NCBI GenBank assembly: GCA_913062735.1
Contig: CAJXWI010000017.1
Coordinates: 1-13,947 of the forward strand
Origin: an uncultured Arcobacter sp.
GTDB taxonomy: Bacteria > Campylobacterota > Campylobacteria > Campylobacterales > Arcobacteraceae
Direction: 5' to 3'
Length of the DNA stretch: 13,947 nucleotides
The notes beneath the pieces were generated by a model that had not been told where the DNA came from, ran no database searches, and was given only the letters and a program-made list of their open reading frames with translations. Below, one piece after another: positions 4,686 through 13,587 of this stretch (positions are counted from its first letter, which is position 1; each line of letters begins with the position of its first letter). The position numbers and the translations under genes were made by a program.

Positions 4686-5696
4686 ATGACATATACAAAT
4701 ACAGATTTTAATAACAAGACTATACTAATCACAGGAGCAGCTGGATTCATTGGTTCTAACTTATGTTTTTATTTTCAAGACAATTACCCAAAAGCCAATA
4801 TCATTGCGCTTGATTGTTTCCGTTCAACGGCTACTTTGTCAAATGGTAATTTAAAAAGTTTTGGACATTATAAAAACCTACTTGGTTTTAATGGTACAGT
4901 TATCTCTGGTGATATTAATGATAGAAAACTTTTAAAAGTTTTAAAATACGATTATAATTTTGATTATATTTTTCACGAAGCTGCTATTTCTGATACTACA
5001 GTGGATGAACAAGATTTAATGATTAAAACAAATGTGAATGCTTATGAAGATTTATTAAAAATTGCAATTAAACACAAAGCACATATGATTTATGCTTCAT
5101 CTGCTGCTACTTATGGGGATGCACCTTCACCCCAAACTCCAGGGGATGAATCACCAGGAAATGTTTATGGTTTCTCAAAACTGATGATGGATAATATTTC
5201 TGCTACTTATATTAAAAAAGACTTAGGTATTTCTATTATTGGTTTACGTTACTTTAATGTTTTTGGAGCAAGAGAATTTTTCAAAAATAAAACGGCATCT
5301 ACTGTTGTTCAGTTTGGCCATCAAATTCTAGCGGGTAAAACACCTAAACTTTTTGAAGGAAGTGACAAGATTTTAAGAGATTTTGTTTATATAGAAGATG
5401 TAATTCAAGCTAATATTAAAGCAGCTTCAAGTGGCGTATCTGGCGTGTATAATGTAGGAACTGGAAAAGCAAGGTCTTTTCAAGATATAGCTGATCTTTT
5501 ACAAGAAAACCTAGGTACCGCTTTAGGTACGAATTATATTCCTAATCCTTTTATTGGACAATACCAATTTCATACAGAAGCGAATATTTGTGCTACAACT
5601 GCTGATCTTTCTTATGAACCACAATATGAATTAGAAGATGGAATAAAAGCTTATATAGAAGAGATTAAACGTTTATATGAAGCGGAGGTAAAATAA
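4686..5696 (+). CDS. hldD: ADP-L-glycero-D-manno-heptose 6-epimerase
   Basis: HldD (RfaD) inverts C6 of ADP-D,D-heptose to give ADP-L,D-heptose, the donor for inner-core heptosyltransferases. The 336-residue protein is an extended SDR: TGAAGFIG at 16-23 binds NADP, with D43 in the ALDCFR strand end. ASSAATYGDAP (137-147) carries the catalytic Ser/Thr region, YGFSK (161-165) the YxxxK pair, then YFNVFG and a C-terminal substrate-binding LRDFVYIEDV. SSAATYGD and the HEAAISDTT segment (97-105) are typical of HldD rather than GalE. The ATG at 4686 follows a modest GGAT ribosome-binding site. It is the first gene of the downstream run. Its stop overlaps the hldE start by one base (TAATG), and a strong GCGGAGG for hldE lies within its last codons. 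Confidence 0.94.
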   Translation: MTYTNTDFNNKTILITGAAGFIGSNLCFYFQDNYPKANIIALDCFRSTATLSNGNLKSFGHYKNLLGFNGTVISGDINDRKLLKVLKYDYNFDYIFHEAAISDTTVDEQDLMIKTNVNAYEDLLKIAIKHKAHMIYASSAATYGDAPSPQTPGDESPGNVYGFSKLMMDNISATYIKKDLGISIIGLRYFNVFGAREFFKNKTASTVVQFGHQILAGKTPKLFEGSDKILRDFVYIEDVIQANIKAASSGVSGVYNVGTGKARSFQDIADLLQENLGTALGTNYIPNPFIGQYQFHTEANICATTADLSYEPQYELEDGIKAYIEEIKRLYEAEVK

Positions 5697-7129
5697 TGGT
5701 TGAAAGTATTTTGCAAAGCAATAAAAAAACCTCAATTTTAGTTATTGGGGATTTAATGATTGATCATTATTTATGGGGAAGCTGCGAGAGAATTTCTCCT
5801 GAAGCTCCTGTACCTGTAGTTGATATTAAAAGTGAAAGCACTGTTTTAGGTGGGGCTGGAAATGTTATTAATAATCTTGTTTCTTTAGGAGCCCAAGTAG
5901 GAGTACTTTCAGTTGTTGGAAGTGACTCAGTTGCTAATGAATTAAAATATATTTTAGATGAAACAGGTGCTAAGTCTTATTTAACCGAGCAAGCAGGAAG
6001 AAAAACATCTAAAAAATCACGCCTAATGGCTGCAAAGTCCCAAATTGTACGATATGATCACGAAAGTAAAAATGATATTTCTTTTGATTCTGTTAAAAAA
6101 GTATTCTCAAAATTCCAAGAAATCATTAACGGCTATGACATTATTTTATTATCTGATTATGGAAAAGGTGTATTAACAGATACCTTAACAAAAGAAATTA
6201 TTGAATACGCAACAAAGTATGATAAAAAAGTACTAGTAGATCCAAAAGGTACGGATTATTCTAAATACAAGGGTGCATTTTTATTAACACCTAATAAAAA
6301 AGAAGCACAAATTGCTTCTGGTATTGACATTGATTCGAGTGATGCGCTGGAATTTGCGTTAAAAAGATTAAAAGATATTGCAGCTTTGACATATTCTGTG
6401 ATTACATTAAGCGAAGATGGTATTGCCATTTTAAAAGATAATTCTGTTATTACAAAACCTACTGTTGCACGTGAGGTTTATGATGTAACAGGAGCAGGGG
6501 ATACAGTTCTAGCTTCTTTAGGTTTTGCATTATGTTTACAAGATGATATTGAAATAGCAGTTGAATTTGCTAATTTAGCGGCCGGTGTAGTTGTAGGTAA
6601 ACTTGGATCTGCTACTGTAAGTTTAGATGAGATTGAAGATTATAAATCGAGTATTTCAAAAAGTTCAATCGAGCTTCATATTAAAACACAAGAAGAAATT
6701 GAGAGTTTAACAAAACGCTTGGCTCTAAAAAATAAAAAAGTGGTTTTTACTAATGGGTGTTTTGATATTTTACATAAGGGACATGTTTCTTATTTAAATA
6801 TTGCTAAATCCTTTGGTGATGTATTAATTGTAGGATTAAATTCTGATGCATCAGTACGTGCTTTAAAAGGTGAGAACAGACCTGTAAATGAAGAAGATGA
6901 CAGAGCTTATATGTTAAGTGCGCTGGAGAGTGTTGATTATGTAGTAGTATTTAATGAAGATACTCCCTATGAACTTATTAAAAAAATACAACCTCATACT
7001 CTTGTAAAAGGAGCTGATTATGAAGGTAAGCTAGTCGTAGGTTCAGATATAGCTAAAGAGACACGATTGGTTGAATTTGTAGAAGGTAAAAGCACAACAA
7101 AACTTATTGAGAAAATACAAAAGAACTAA
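5696..7129 (+). CDS. hldE: Bifunctional heptose-7-phosphate kinase / heptose-1-phosphate adenylyltransferase
   Basis: HldE (RfaE) carries out two steps of ADP-heptose synthesis. At 477 residues it has the usual length of the fused enzyme. The N-terminal ribokinase-type domain (about 1-315) shows VIGDLMIDHY (16-25), GGAGNV (52-57), DPKGTDY (182-188) and the catalytic DVTGAGDT (263-270, base D269); it phosphorylates heptose 7-phosphate at O1. The C-terminal nucleotidyltransferase domain (about 345-477) shows FTNGCFDILHKGH (351-363), with the HxGH motif at 360-363, and SDASVRALKGENRP (383-396); it transfers AMP from ATP to heptose 1-phosphate. The start ATG overlaps the hldD stop and has GCGGAGG 7 bases upstream, the strongest ribosome-binding site in the window. 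Both domains look intact. Confidence 0.95.
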   Translation: MVESILQSNKKTSILVIGDLMIDHYLWGSCERISPEAPVPVVDIKSESTVLGGAGNVINNLVSLGAQVGVLSVVGSDSVANELKYILDETGAKSYLTEQAGRKTSKKSRLMAAKSQIVRYDHESKNDISFDSVKKVFSKFQEIINGYDIILLSDYGKGVLTDTLTKEIIEYATKYDKKVLVDPKGTDYSKYKGAFLLTPNKKEAQIASGIDIDSSDALEFALKRLKDIAALTYSVITLSEDGIAILKDNSVITKPTVAREVYDVTGAGDTVLASLGFALCLQDDIEIAVEFANLAAGVVVGKLGSATVSLDEIEDYKSSISKSSIELHIKTQEEIESLTKRLALKNKKVVFTNGCFDILHKGHVSYLNIAKSFGDVLIVGLNSDASVRALKGENRPVNEEDDRAYMLSALESVDYVVVFNEDTPYELIKKIQPHTLVKGADYEGKLVVGSDIAKETRLVEFVEGKSTTKLIEKIQKN

Positions 7130-7138
7130 GGGGCTAAA

Positions 7139-7711
7139 ATGAAAGATATTATTAAAAATGAATTTAATTTACATTTAGAAACAATAAACAATGTAATAAA
7201 TACAATGCAAGAGCCTTTAGAAGAAGCAGCTAAATTAGCAGTAGAGACATTAAAAGCAGGGAATAAAATACTGTTATTTGGAAACGGTGGCTCAGCTGCT
7301 GATGCACAACATATAGCAGCTGAATTAACAGGTCGTTATAAAACAGAAAGACGTGGATTACCTGGGATTGCACTTACTACTGATACTTCTGCTTTAACTG
7401 CTATTGGAAATGACTATGGTTATGATAGAATTTTTGATAGACAAGTTGAGTCATTAGCGAATAAAGGCGACTTATTATTAGGAATTTCAACCTCTGGTAA
7501 TTCTAAAAATGTTATTTCTGCATTTAAATTAGGACGTGAAATGGGATGCCGAATCCTTGGTTTTTCAGGACGTGATGGAGGAGCTATGACTGAATACTGT
7601 GATGTAAATTTAGTAGTTCCTTCTAATGATACTCCACGAATACAAGAAATGCATATTTTATTTGGACATACTATTTGTCATATTATAGATACAGCATACG
7701 AAGAAAATTAA
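7139..7711 (+). CDS. gmhA: Sedoheptulose 7-phosphate isomerase
   Basis: GmhA catalyses the first committed heptose step, sedoheptulose 7-phosphate to D-glycero-D-manno-heptose 7-phosphate. The 190-residue protein is a single SIS-fold domain of normal family length. Seen: [12 protein letters not shown] (47-58), ELTGRY (62-67), STSGNS (117-122) and [11 protein letters not shown] (167-177). Residues H58, E62, Q169 and H177 line up, with a constant offset of three, with the zinc-site residues known from E. coli GmhA (H61, E65, Q172, H180). The ATG at 7139 follows AAGGGG (7128-7133), which overlaps the hldE stop. It is the fourth gene of the ADP-heptose set in this window. A 31-base gap containing an all-AT palindrome separates it from apt. 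Confidence 0.95.
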   Translation: MKDIIKNEFNLHLETINNVINTMQEPLEEAAKLAVETLKAGNKILLFGNGGSAADAQHIAAELTGRYKTERRGLPGIALTTDTSALTAIGNDYGYDRIFDRQVESLANKGDLLLGISTSGNSKNVISAFKLGREMGCRILGFSGRDGGAMTEYCDVNLVVPSNDTPRIQEMHILFGHTICHIIDTAYEEN

Positions 7712-7742
7712 ATTTAAAATTTAATAGCTAAAAAGGTAAAAA

Positions 7743-8288
7743 GTGAATTTAAGTAAAGAAGACAAACAAATAATAAATGACTCAATAAGAGACATTCAAG
7801 ATTTTCCTAAAAAGGGCATAGTATTTAAAGATATTACAACTTTATTAAACAATAAAGAAGCCTACCAAGTTTTAATGAATCATTTAGAAGAAAGATATAA
7901 AACATATAATTTAGATTATATAGCTGGAATTGATGCCAGAGGTTTTATTTTTGGAGCAGCCCTAGCTGATAGATTAAAAATTGGTTTTGTTCCAATTAGA
8001 AAAAAAGGAAAACTTCCTTCTACAACTGTATGTGAAAAATACGAATTAGAATATGGTTTTGATGAGGTAGAAGTACACTTAGATGCATTTAAAGGTGTAG
8101 AAAATGCCAGAGTACTAATGATTGATGATTTGATTGCTACTGGTGGAACAGCTAATGCTGCTGCTAAATTAATAAACAATGTAAATGCTCTTTTAGTAGA
8201 GTCTTGTTTTATTATGAATTTGACTTTTTTAAATGGAAGTGAAGCTGTAAGTAAACATGCCCCTGTGTACTCTGTGTTAGATATTTAA
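7743..8288 (+). CDS. apt: Adenine phosphoribosyltransferase
   Basis: Apt salvages adenine to AMP using PRPP. The 181-residue protein has the normal length. Seen: the family N-terminus with [13 protein letters not shown] (20-32), the [12 protein letters not shown] segment (60-71) that binds PRPP/adenine, the flexible-loop region RKKGKLP (86-92) and the PRPP signature [14 protein letters not shown] (124-137). These patterns distinguish Apt from xanthine or hypoxanthine enzymes. The start is GTG at 7743, preceded by AAAAGG (7731-7736) at 6 bases; no ATG fits the conserved N-terminus. It lies between the heptose genes and trpB on the same strand with short gaps, so it is probably co-transcribed, though its role is unrelated to heptose. 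Confidence 0.95.
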   Translation: MNLSKEDKQIINDSIRDIQDFPKKGIVFKDITTLLNNKEAYQVLMNHLEERYKTYNLDYIAGIDARGFIFGAALADRLKIGFVPIRKKGKLPSTTVCEKYELEYGFDEVEVHLDAFKGVENARVLMIDDLIATGGTANAAAKLINNVNALLVESCFIMNLTFLNGSEAVSKHAPVYSVLDI

Positions 8289-8312
8289 ATATATAAAAAA
8301 TAGGATAGAAGA

Positions 8313-9560
8313 ATGAATAATCAAGACAATAACTTAATAGAAGAATTCAGAGAATTCTTTTATCTTCCAAAAGCATCAAAATTTGATCCAGATTCTAATG
8401 GACATTTTGAAAAGTTTGGTGGAAGATATGTACCAGAAACTCTAATGCCTGCCTTATTAGACTTAGAAAAAGAATATAAAAGTATTCGTTTTGATAAAGA
8501 TTTTTGGATAGAAGTTAATGCTTTATTAAAAGATTATGTCGGACGTGAAAATCCTTTATATTATGCAAAAAATATTTCAGAAGAAATGGGTGCAAAGGTA
8601 TATTTAAAAAGAGAAGATTTAAATCATACAGGGGCTCATAAAGTAAACAATGTAATAGCTCAGGGTTTATTAGCCAAACGATTAGGAAAAAAGAAAGTAA
8701 TAGCTGAAACAGGAGCAGGGCAACATGGTGTTGCTACTGCAACAATTGCTGCATTACTTGGTTTAGAGTGTACTATTTTTATGGGTGCAAAAGATGTTGA
8801 GAGACAAGAATTAAATGTATTTAGAATGAAACTCCTAGGTGCTTCAGTTGTAAGTGTAGAATCTGGAAGTAAAACACTAAAAGATTCAATGAATGAGGCT
8901 ATTAGATATTGGGTTACAAATGCTAGAGATACGTATTATATTATAGGAACAGTAGCTGGGCCTCATCCTTATCCTATGATGGTAAGAGATTTTCAAGCTA
9001 TTATTGGATTTGAAGCACGAAAACAAATTCTTCAAAAAGAAAATACTTTGCCAGATTATGTTATTGCATGTATTGGTGGCGGTTCTAATGCAATTGGAAT
9101 GTTCTCACACTTTTTAGAAGATAAAGAAACTACTTGTATTGGAATAGAAGCAGGGGGATTAGGAATAGATACCGATAAACATGGATGCTCACTTGCTAAA
9201 GGCTCTCCAGGTGTGCTGCATGGTCAATGCTCTTATTTATTACAAGATGATGAAGGGCAAATTCTAGAAGCCCATAGTATTTCTGCTGGTTTAGATTATC
9301 CAGGAATTGGGCCTGAGCATGCTTACCATAAAGAATTAGAAACAGTAGAATATGATTCAATTACGGATGAAGAAGCCTTAGATGCTTTTGTATGGTTAAG
9401 TAGAAAAGAAGGAATTATTCCTGCTTTTGAAAGTGCTCATGCAATAGCTTATTTAAAAAAAGCACAAAACAGATTTAAAAATAAAATTGTAATTATTAAT
9501 CTCTCCGGACGTGGAGATAAAGATATGATACAAGCGAAAGATTTACTAAACTTTGACTAA
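8313..9560 (+). CDS. trpB: Tryptophan synthase beta chain
   Basis: TrpB condenses indole and serine to tryptophan with pyridoxal phosphate. The 415-residue protein is slightly longer than the usual 395-405, because some 30 residues precede the conserved [13 protein letters not shown] (32-44). Seen: the PLP lysine K110 in HTGAHKVNN, the catalytic E132 in AETGAGQHG, the phosphate-binding GGGSNA (255-260) and the [12 protein letters not shown] loop. Spacing of K110, E132 and GGGSN keeps a constant offset of 23 from the Salmonella enzyme (K87, E109, 232-235), so the core is colinear. It belongs to the TrpB1 class that normally works with TrpA. No trpA or other trp gene is nearby, so it is either a second copy or an unlinked trpB. 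The start ATG has TAGGA (8301-8305) upstream. Confidence 0.94.
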   Translation: MNNQDNNLIEEFREFFYLPKASKFDPDSNGHFEKFGGRYVPETLMPALLDLEKEYKSIRFDKDFWIEVNALLKDYVGRENPLYYAKNISEEMGAKVYLKREDLNHTGAHKVNNVIAQGLLAKRLGKKKVIAETGAGQHGVATATIAALLGLECTIFMGAKDVERQELNVFRMKLLGASVVSVESGSKTLKDSMNEAIRYWVTNARDTYYIIGTVAGPHPYPMMVRDFQAIIGFEARKQILQKENTLPDYVIACIGGGSNAIGMFSHFLEDKETTCIGIEAGGLGIDTDKHGCSLAKGSPGVLHGQCSYLLQDDEGQILEAHSISAGLDYPGIGPEHAYHKELETVEYDSITDEEALDAFVWLSRKEGIIPAFESAHAIAYLKKAQNRFKNKIVIINLSGRGDKDMIQAKDLLNFD

Positions 9561-9569
9561 GGCGTAATA

Positions 9570-10262
9570 TTGAATGAATTTTTAAGACTTTTTAAAAAAC
9601 ACTCGGGTAAGGTTTTAGCCCTAGTCGTGATAACATTTTTTTCTTTTTTAGCCTACAATTTATATCAAGCACCAGTTGATGGTTTTACTAATAAATTTGT
9701 ATATTTACTAAAAACCTATGGTTATGTAATTTTATTTGCATGGAGTATTTTAGAAGGTGAAGCTGGTTTAATTATGGCTGGACTTTTATCTCATACGGGT
9801 GATATGAATGTGTATTTGGCTGTATTTATAGCAGGACTTGGCGGTTTTGCAGGGGATCAAATATATTTTTATATTGGGCGTTTTAATAAATCTTATGTAC
9901 ATAAAAAGTTTAGAGGGCAAAGACGTAAGTTTGCTTTATCTCATTTGTTATTACAAAAATACGGTTGGCCTATTATTTTTATGCAGCGTTATATGTATGG
10001 GATGAGAACCATCATTCCTATTTCAATTGGGCTTACAAGATACAGTGCTAAAATGTTTGCTTTTATCAATCTTATTTCTGCTTGGTGTTGGGCTGCTATT
10101 ACCATTGTACCTGCTTGGTATTTTGGAGAAGAAATATTAGTAGTACTTCATTGGGCTAAAGAGCATTGGTATTTTGCTTTACCTTTTGCAATAATCTTTG
10201 GTGGAAGCATAATATACTATTTTAATAAAATGACTAAAAAAAAGGAAGATAATGAAAATTAA
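9570..10262 (+). CDS. DedA family inner-membrane protein
   Basis: DedA (SNARE-associated/VTT domain) proteins are inner-membrane transporters; several recycle undecaprenyl phosphate across the membrane. In this 230-residue protein a membrane segment at about 15-31 is followed by the DedA core: re-entrant helix GYVILFAWSILEGEAGLIMAGLL (51-73), GGFAGDQIYFYIGR (91-104), an amphipathic basic stretch (109-121), QRYMYGMRTIIPISIG (139-154) and membrane segments to about 217. The acidic E62/E64, D96 and the arginines R140 and R146 correspond to the functionally important charged residues of the family. The usual proline-rich P-x-P-G-E motif is reduced to EGEAG. The start is TTG at 9570 with AAGG (9559-9562) at 7 bases. 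Its tail overlaps pepA by 11 bases. A lipid-carrier role would fit the LPS genes nearby, but that link is inferred. Confidence 0.9.
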   Translation: MNEFLRLFKKHSGKVLALVVITFFSFLAYNLYQAPVDGFTNKFVYLLKTYGYVILFAWSILEGEAGLIMAGLLSHTGDMNVYLAVFIAGLGGFAGDQIYFYIGRFNKSYVHKKFRGQRRKFALSHLLLQKYGWPIIFMQRYMYGMRTIIPISIGLTRYSAKMFAFINLISAWCWAAITIVPAWYFGEEILVVLHWAKEHWYFALPFAIIFGGSIIYYFNKMTKKKEDNEN

Positions 10263-11685
10263 TTTAAATGATAAAAATATTACTAAAGTAAATGCAGATG
10301 TAGAAATTATTATAACGGCGCCTGAAAATTTAAGTAAATCAAATGATATTAAATTATTAGAAAAAGTAAATTTTAAAGCACAAGATGAAGAAGTGATTTT
10401 ATTACTTGAAAAACAAAAAATATATGTTGGTTGTGAAGATAATTCTTATGATGGTATTGCTATTGCAATAGCTGCTGCAATTAAAGAGCTTAAAAAAACA
10501 ACTTTTTCAAGTGCAAAAGTTCTCTTAGAGAATGATGATGAAAATATTTTAAAACCCCTAGTTGAGGGTGCTTTTTTAGGTGAGTATGAATTCTTAAAAT
10601 ACAAAGCAAAAAAAGAAAAAAGCAATAAAATTAAATTAACAATTGTATGTAAAAAACTAACAACTCTTTTAGTTAATACCCTAGAAGATTCAGTAATTAT
10701 TGCCTCTTCTGTTAATAAAGTAAGAGATTTTGTAAATACTATTCCAAATGATTTTTTTCCAAAAGCAATGAGCAGAGAAGCTAAAAAAATTGCTAAAAAC
10801 GAGGATGTTTCAGTAAAAATTTACGGAGAAGATTATTTAGATAATAATAAAATGCACACTATGTTAGCAGTGGGGCGTGCTTCTATACATGAATCTCAGC
10901 TTATTCATTTGACCTATAAACCAAAGAATGCTACGAAAAAAATTGTTTTGGTTGGAAAAGGTCTTACTTATGATTCAGGTGGATTATCTTTAAAACCAGC
11001 CGATGGAATGTTAGGTATGAAATCAGATAAAGGTGGCGGTTGTGCAGTATTAGGAATTTTAAATGCAGTTTCTTTACTTAAACTACCAATTGAAGTTCAT
11101 GGAATTATTGGTGCAGTTGAAAATATGATTGGTGGAGATGCTTACAAACCAGATGATGTATTAATTGCAAAAAATGGAACAAGTATTGAGATTAAAAATA
11201 CGGATGCAGAAGGTAGACTTGTATTAGCTGATTGTTTGTGTTATGCACAAGAACAAGTAGAAGATTTAGATTATATCTTTGATTTTGCAACCTTAACAGG
11301 TGCTGCTATGGTTGGTGTTGGACAATATACTACTGCTATTATGGGTAATGATGTTGGATTAAAATGTTCTGCTGTAGGTACTGCTTTAAGAGCAGGGGAG
11401 TTAGCAACAAATCTTCCTTTTAACAGACATCTTAGAAAATTAATCAAATCAGATATTGCAGATATTGCTAATCTTGGAACAACCAGATTAGGTGGAGCAA
11501 TTACTGCTGGAATATTTTTAGATACATTTATTACAAAAAAGAATAAAAATAAGTGGTTACACTTTGATATTGCAGCTCCTGCTTATGTTACTCATGCTTG
11601 GGGATACAATCCTATTGGAGCATCTGGAGCTGGAGTTAGAATGACAGTTGAGTTCTTGAAAAATCTTGATAATAATAAGTGCTAA
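10252..11685 (+). CDS. pepA: Leucyl aminopeptidase, M17 family
   Basis: This cytosolic dizinc exopeptidase removes N-terminal residues from peptides. It has 477 residues. The N-terminal domain (about 1-150) is divergent, as usual in the family. The catalytic domain shows GKGLTYDSGGLSLKP (235-249), MKSDKGGG (256-263) and the M17 signature NTDAEGRLVLAD (316-327). Expected metal and catalytic residues are all present: K236, D241, D259, D318, E320 and R322. ATG at 10252 has AAAGGAAG (10241-10248) upstream and overlaps dedA by 11 bases, so translation is probably coupled. It is the last gene of the operon and is followed by a strong terminator. Some PepA proteins also bind DNA; nothing here tests that. 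Confidence 0.94.
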   Translation: MKINLNDKNITKVNADVEIIITAPENLSKSNDIKLLEKVNFKAQDEEVILLLEKQKIYVGCEDNSYDGIAIAIAAAIKELKKTTFSSAKVLLENDDENILKPLVEGAFLGEYEFLKYKAKKEKSNKIKLTIVCKKLTTLLVNTLEDSVIIASSVNKVRDFVNTIPNDFFPKAMSREAKKIAKNEDVSVKIYGEDYLDNNKMHTMLAVGRASIHESQLIHLTYKPKNATKKIVLVGKGLTYDSGGLSLKPADGMLGMKSDKGGGCAVLGILNAVSLLKLPIEVHGIIGAVENMIGGDAYKPDDVLIAKNGTSIEIKNTDAEGRLVLADCLCYAQEQVEDLDYIFDFATLTGAAMVGVGQYTTAIMGNDVGLKCSAVGTALRAGELATNLPFNRHLRKLIKSDIADIANLGTTRLGGAITAGIFLDTFITKKNKNKWLHFDIAAPAYVTHAWGYNPIGASGAGVRMTVEFLKNLDNNKC

Positions 11686-11704
11686 ACACTTAATATATAA
11701 ATTA

Positions 11705-11733
11705 AAACAAAAAGGCACTTCCCCTTTTTGTTT
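11705..11733. terminator. Bidirectional Rho-independent terminator
   Basis: AAACAAAAAGG (11705-11715) and CCTTTTTGTTT (11723-11733) form a perfect 11-bp stem with a 7-base loop between the convergent pepA and PepSY genes. Each strand reads A-rich arm, hairpin, T-rich arm, so it can stop transcription from both sides. The minus-strand stop codon (11732-11734) lies within the 3' edge of the stem. Confidence 0.88.
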
Positions 11734-13273
11734 ATAAAGAGAAATACTTTTGAGGTAGTTTTTTTCCTGCAAATATTAATAATGCAGCTACTAGTAGAAG
11801 AATGATATCGGTTGCTAGAATTTGGATTAAGCCTTCTTGATATAATTTTATAAAAGAATATCCACTGATTATTTGATGTGCTATTACAGCACATATTAAT
11901 AATAGGGATGATAAATAACACGTATATTTTGTAATTTTAAATAAATCTTTTTTAAATAAAATTACTGCTAATAATACTAAGAAACAAAGATAAAATAGTG
12001 TTTCTTGTGTACTGTAGCGTTTTGCCATGAATTCATAAAAGACAGCAGTTTTAGGAATTAACCAAGTACTTGCAAACAGAAATGATGAGCTAATAAGAGA
12101 TCCCAACATAATTGTAAAACTTAGAGGTTTTAATACTTTATAGGAGAACTTGTCTTTTTTAGCTCTCTCTAACCACAAGGTCATAGCAAAAACAAGACCT
12201 ACTAGTATACTAATACTAATGAAAGCAAAAATGATTCGTGGAAGATCAGAAAAAGTTCTTAAATAATGTAAATAAAAGATTGCATCCAGTGTTTTCTCTG
12301 TAAAAGTTCCATCATCTGCCATTTTTTTATCAAGTACTTTTGCACTTGTTCCATCTAAGATAATATAACTTTCATTTGTCATAGAACTTATAAAAAAGTT
12401 CTTAGGTTCATAACCTATGAATTTTACCCGTGAATTGATATCATTGTAATTGTATATTTCCATTTTATAAAAAGAGATATCATCAAATTCTTGCGTGGCT
12501 TTTGTATAAAGTTCATTTATACTGATACTATTTATCTTTTTACTTAAATCAATATTTTTTAAAGCAGGATCAAATAAAATATTTCTTTTTGTTTGTAAGG
12601 CATTTAGGGTTTCACCTTTTGTTAAATAATGTGTTAATAAAGGGGAACTGTAAAGACCCAAATTAAATAATGCTCCTGTTATTCCAAACATAAAAATTAA
12701 AGGAAAAGTATAAAAGAATAAAAGCCTGTGGTATTTTGCATAAAAGGCTTTATTGGATTTTGTTTTTTTATTGCTGTATTTATTTTTTATTATTAATAAA
12801 ATACCAGAAAAACACAAGAATACAACAGCTACAGACATAAATCCAAAGAGTATTTTAACCAATAAAGAATTGAATAATCCACCCGTATGCATTTTATCAA
12901 AGAACTTAGATATCTTAAAGTTCTTAGGTCGTACTCTCTTACAGGTGTTGGGATCTAAATAAAAGTTAGGTCTGTTTTTAACTCTAATTAAATTGCTAGC
13001 AGACACTTCAATACTAGGGAAAGATAGACTAATTATATCATTTCTAACTTTTTTACCGTCCTCTCCAAAATAGGTTCTTTTTGTAATTTGTTTAAGGCAT
13101 TTGTCAAAATCTATGTTGCTTATTTCTATATCATTTATATGTTGTTTTGAATCTTCCCATGTATTCACATAGGGTTGAAAAATGGTTAGTATTCCAAAAA
13201 ACAAAGAGATGAAAAAAAATAAGAGTACATTTACTCCAATAAATTTGTGTATATTAAACAGTCTTTTTTTCAT
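11732..13273 (-). CDS. PepSY-associated transmembrane protein, probable iron-uptake reductase
   Basis: This 513-residue inner-membrane protein is of the PepSY_TM type, found with siderophore and iron uptake systems and proposed to reduce ferric-siderophore complexes. About eight membrane segments are visible: roughly 11-33, 137-163, 184-207, 345-369, 383-405, 425-441, 449-470 and 484-503. Two extracytoplasmic regions (about 40-130 and 208-340) match the PepSY-containing loops. Histidines H9 (IHKFIG), H129 (MHTGGL), H182 (YHRLL) and H336 (LHYLR) lie at helix ends in the family's usual places and could bind heme. The ATG at 13273 has AAGGA (plus-strand 13279-13283) at 5 bases, overlapping the stop of the small upstream gene, so the two are coupled. 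Iron function is inferred from the family and the Fur-like site upstream. No receptor gene is in the window. Confidence 0.85.
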   Translation of the reverse strand: MKKRLFNIHKFIGVNVLLFFFISLFFGILTIFQPYVNTWEDSKQHINDIEISNIDFDKCLKQITKRTYFGEDGKKVRNDIISLSFPSIEVSASNLIRVKNRPNFYLDPNTCKRVRPKNFKISKFFDKMHTGGLFNSLLVKILFGFMSVAVVFLCFSGILLIIKNKYSNKKTKSNKAFYAKYHRLLFFYTFPLIFMFGITGALFNLGLYSSPLLTHYLTKGETLNALQTKRNILFDPALKNIDLSKKINSISINELYTKATQEFDDISFYKMEIYNYNDINSRVKFIGYEPKNFFISSMTNESYIILDGTSAKVLDKKMADDGTFTEKTLDAIFYLHYLRTFSDLPRIIFAFISISILVGLVFAMTLWLERAKKDKFSYKVLKPLSFTIMLGSLISSSFLFASTWLIPKTAVFYEFMAKRYSTQETLFYLCFLVLLAVILFKKDLFKITKYTCYLSSLLLICAVIAHQIISGYSFIKLYQEGLIQILATDIILLLVAALLIFAGKKLPQKYFSL

Positions 13274-13281
13274 TGTTTTCC

Positions 13282-13575
13282 TTAAAAAATGTATAAAATA
13301 GCATATAAAACTATTGCAGGAATTAGTGCTTTTAAAATGGAATTAAATTTTGTTTTTGACATTATTATATAAAGTGACATAGCAGACCAAAAGAAAGGAA
13401 GAATAATTATTCCAATAACAATATTTTCAAATATTGAGTACTCTAGTTGTTCTGAGATTATCATTATTAGAAAATAAGAAACTACAAGACCACCAAAGAT
13501 TGAGAAGAATATTCTAATAAAACCTAAGGCATTGTTATTGTCCTTTAAGAAAATATTTTTGATTATTTTATTCAT
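13282..13575 (-). CDS. Small membrane protein, possibly DUF3649-like
   Basis: This protein has about 97 residues and three hydrophobic segments (GFIRIFFSIFGGLVVSYFLIM, then FENIVIGIIILPFFWSAMSLYIIM, then LKALIPAIVLYAILYIF), joined by short charged loops. It resembles the small DUF3649-type membrane proteins that accompany PepSY reductases in siderophore operons; the match is by layout and order, not certain homology. ATG at 13575 is chosen because AAGTGAG precedes it. An in-frame GTG at 13584 would add three residues but has no ribosome-binding site and would start almost inside the operator. It is 8 bases upstream of the PepSY gene on the same strand, with the PepSY ribosome-binding site overlapping its stop, and is the first gene after the Fur-like dyad. 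Confidence 0.75.
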   Translation of the reverse strand: MNKIIKNIFLKDNNNALGFIRIFFSIFGGLVVSYFLIMIISEQLEYSIFENIVIGIIILPFFWSAMSLYIIMSKTKFNSILKALIPAIVLYAILYIF

Positions 13576-13587
13576 TTTACTCACTTG

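Noticed and set aside
7707..7725. 19-base AT-only palindrome between gmhA and apt
   Set aside because: The arms have only a single base between them, so it cannot form a hairpin loop as is, and A/T-only palindromes are common in this composition.
7916..8179. Minus-strand 87-codon ORF
   Set aside because: Antisense shadow of apt with no independent support.
11557..11921. Two minus-strand ORFs (11557-11772 and 11682-11921)
   Set aside because: They overlap the ends of pepA and the PepSY gene and cross the terminator; composition looks like out-of-frame reading.
12753..12962. Plus-strand 69-codon ORF
   Set aside because: Antisense shadow of the PepSY gene, without promoter or ribosome-binding site.
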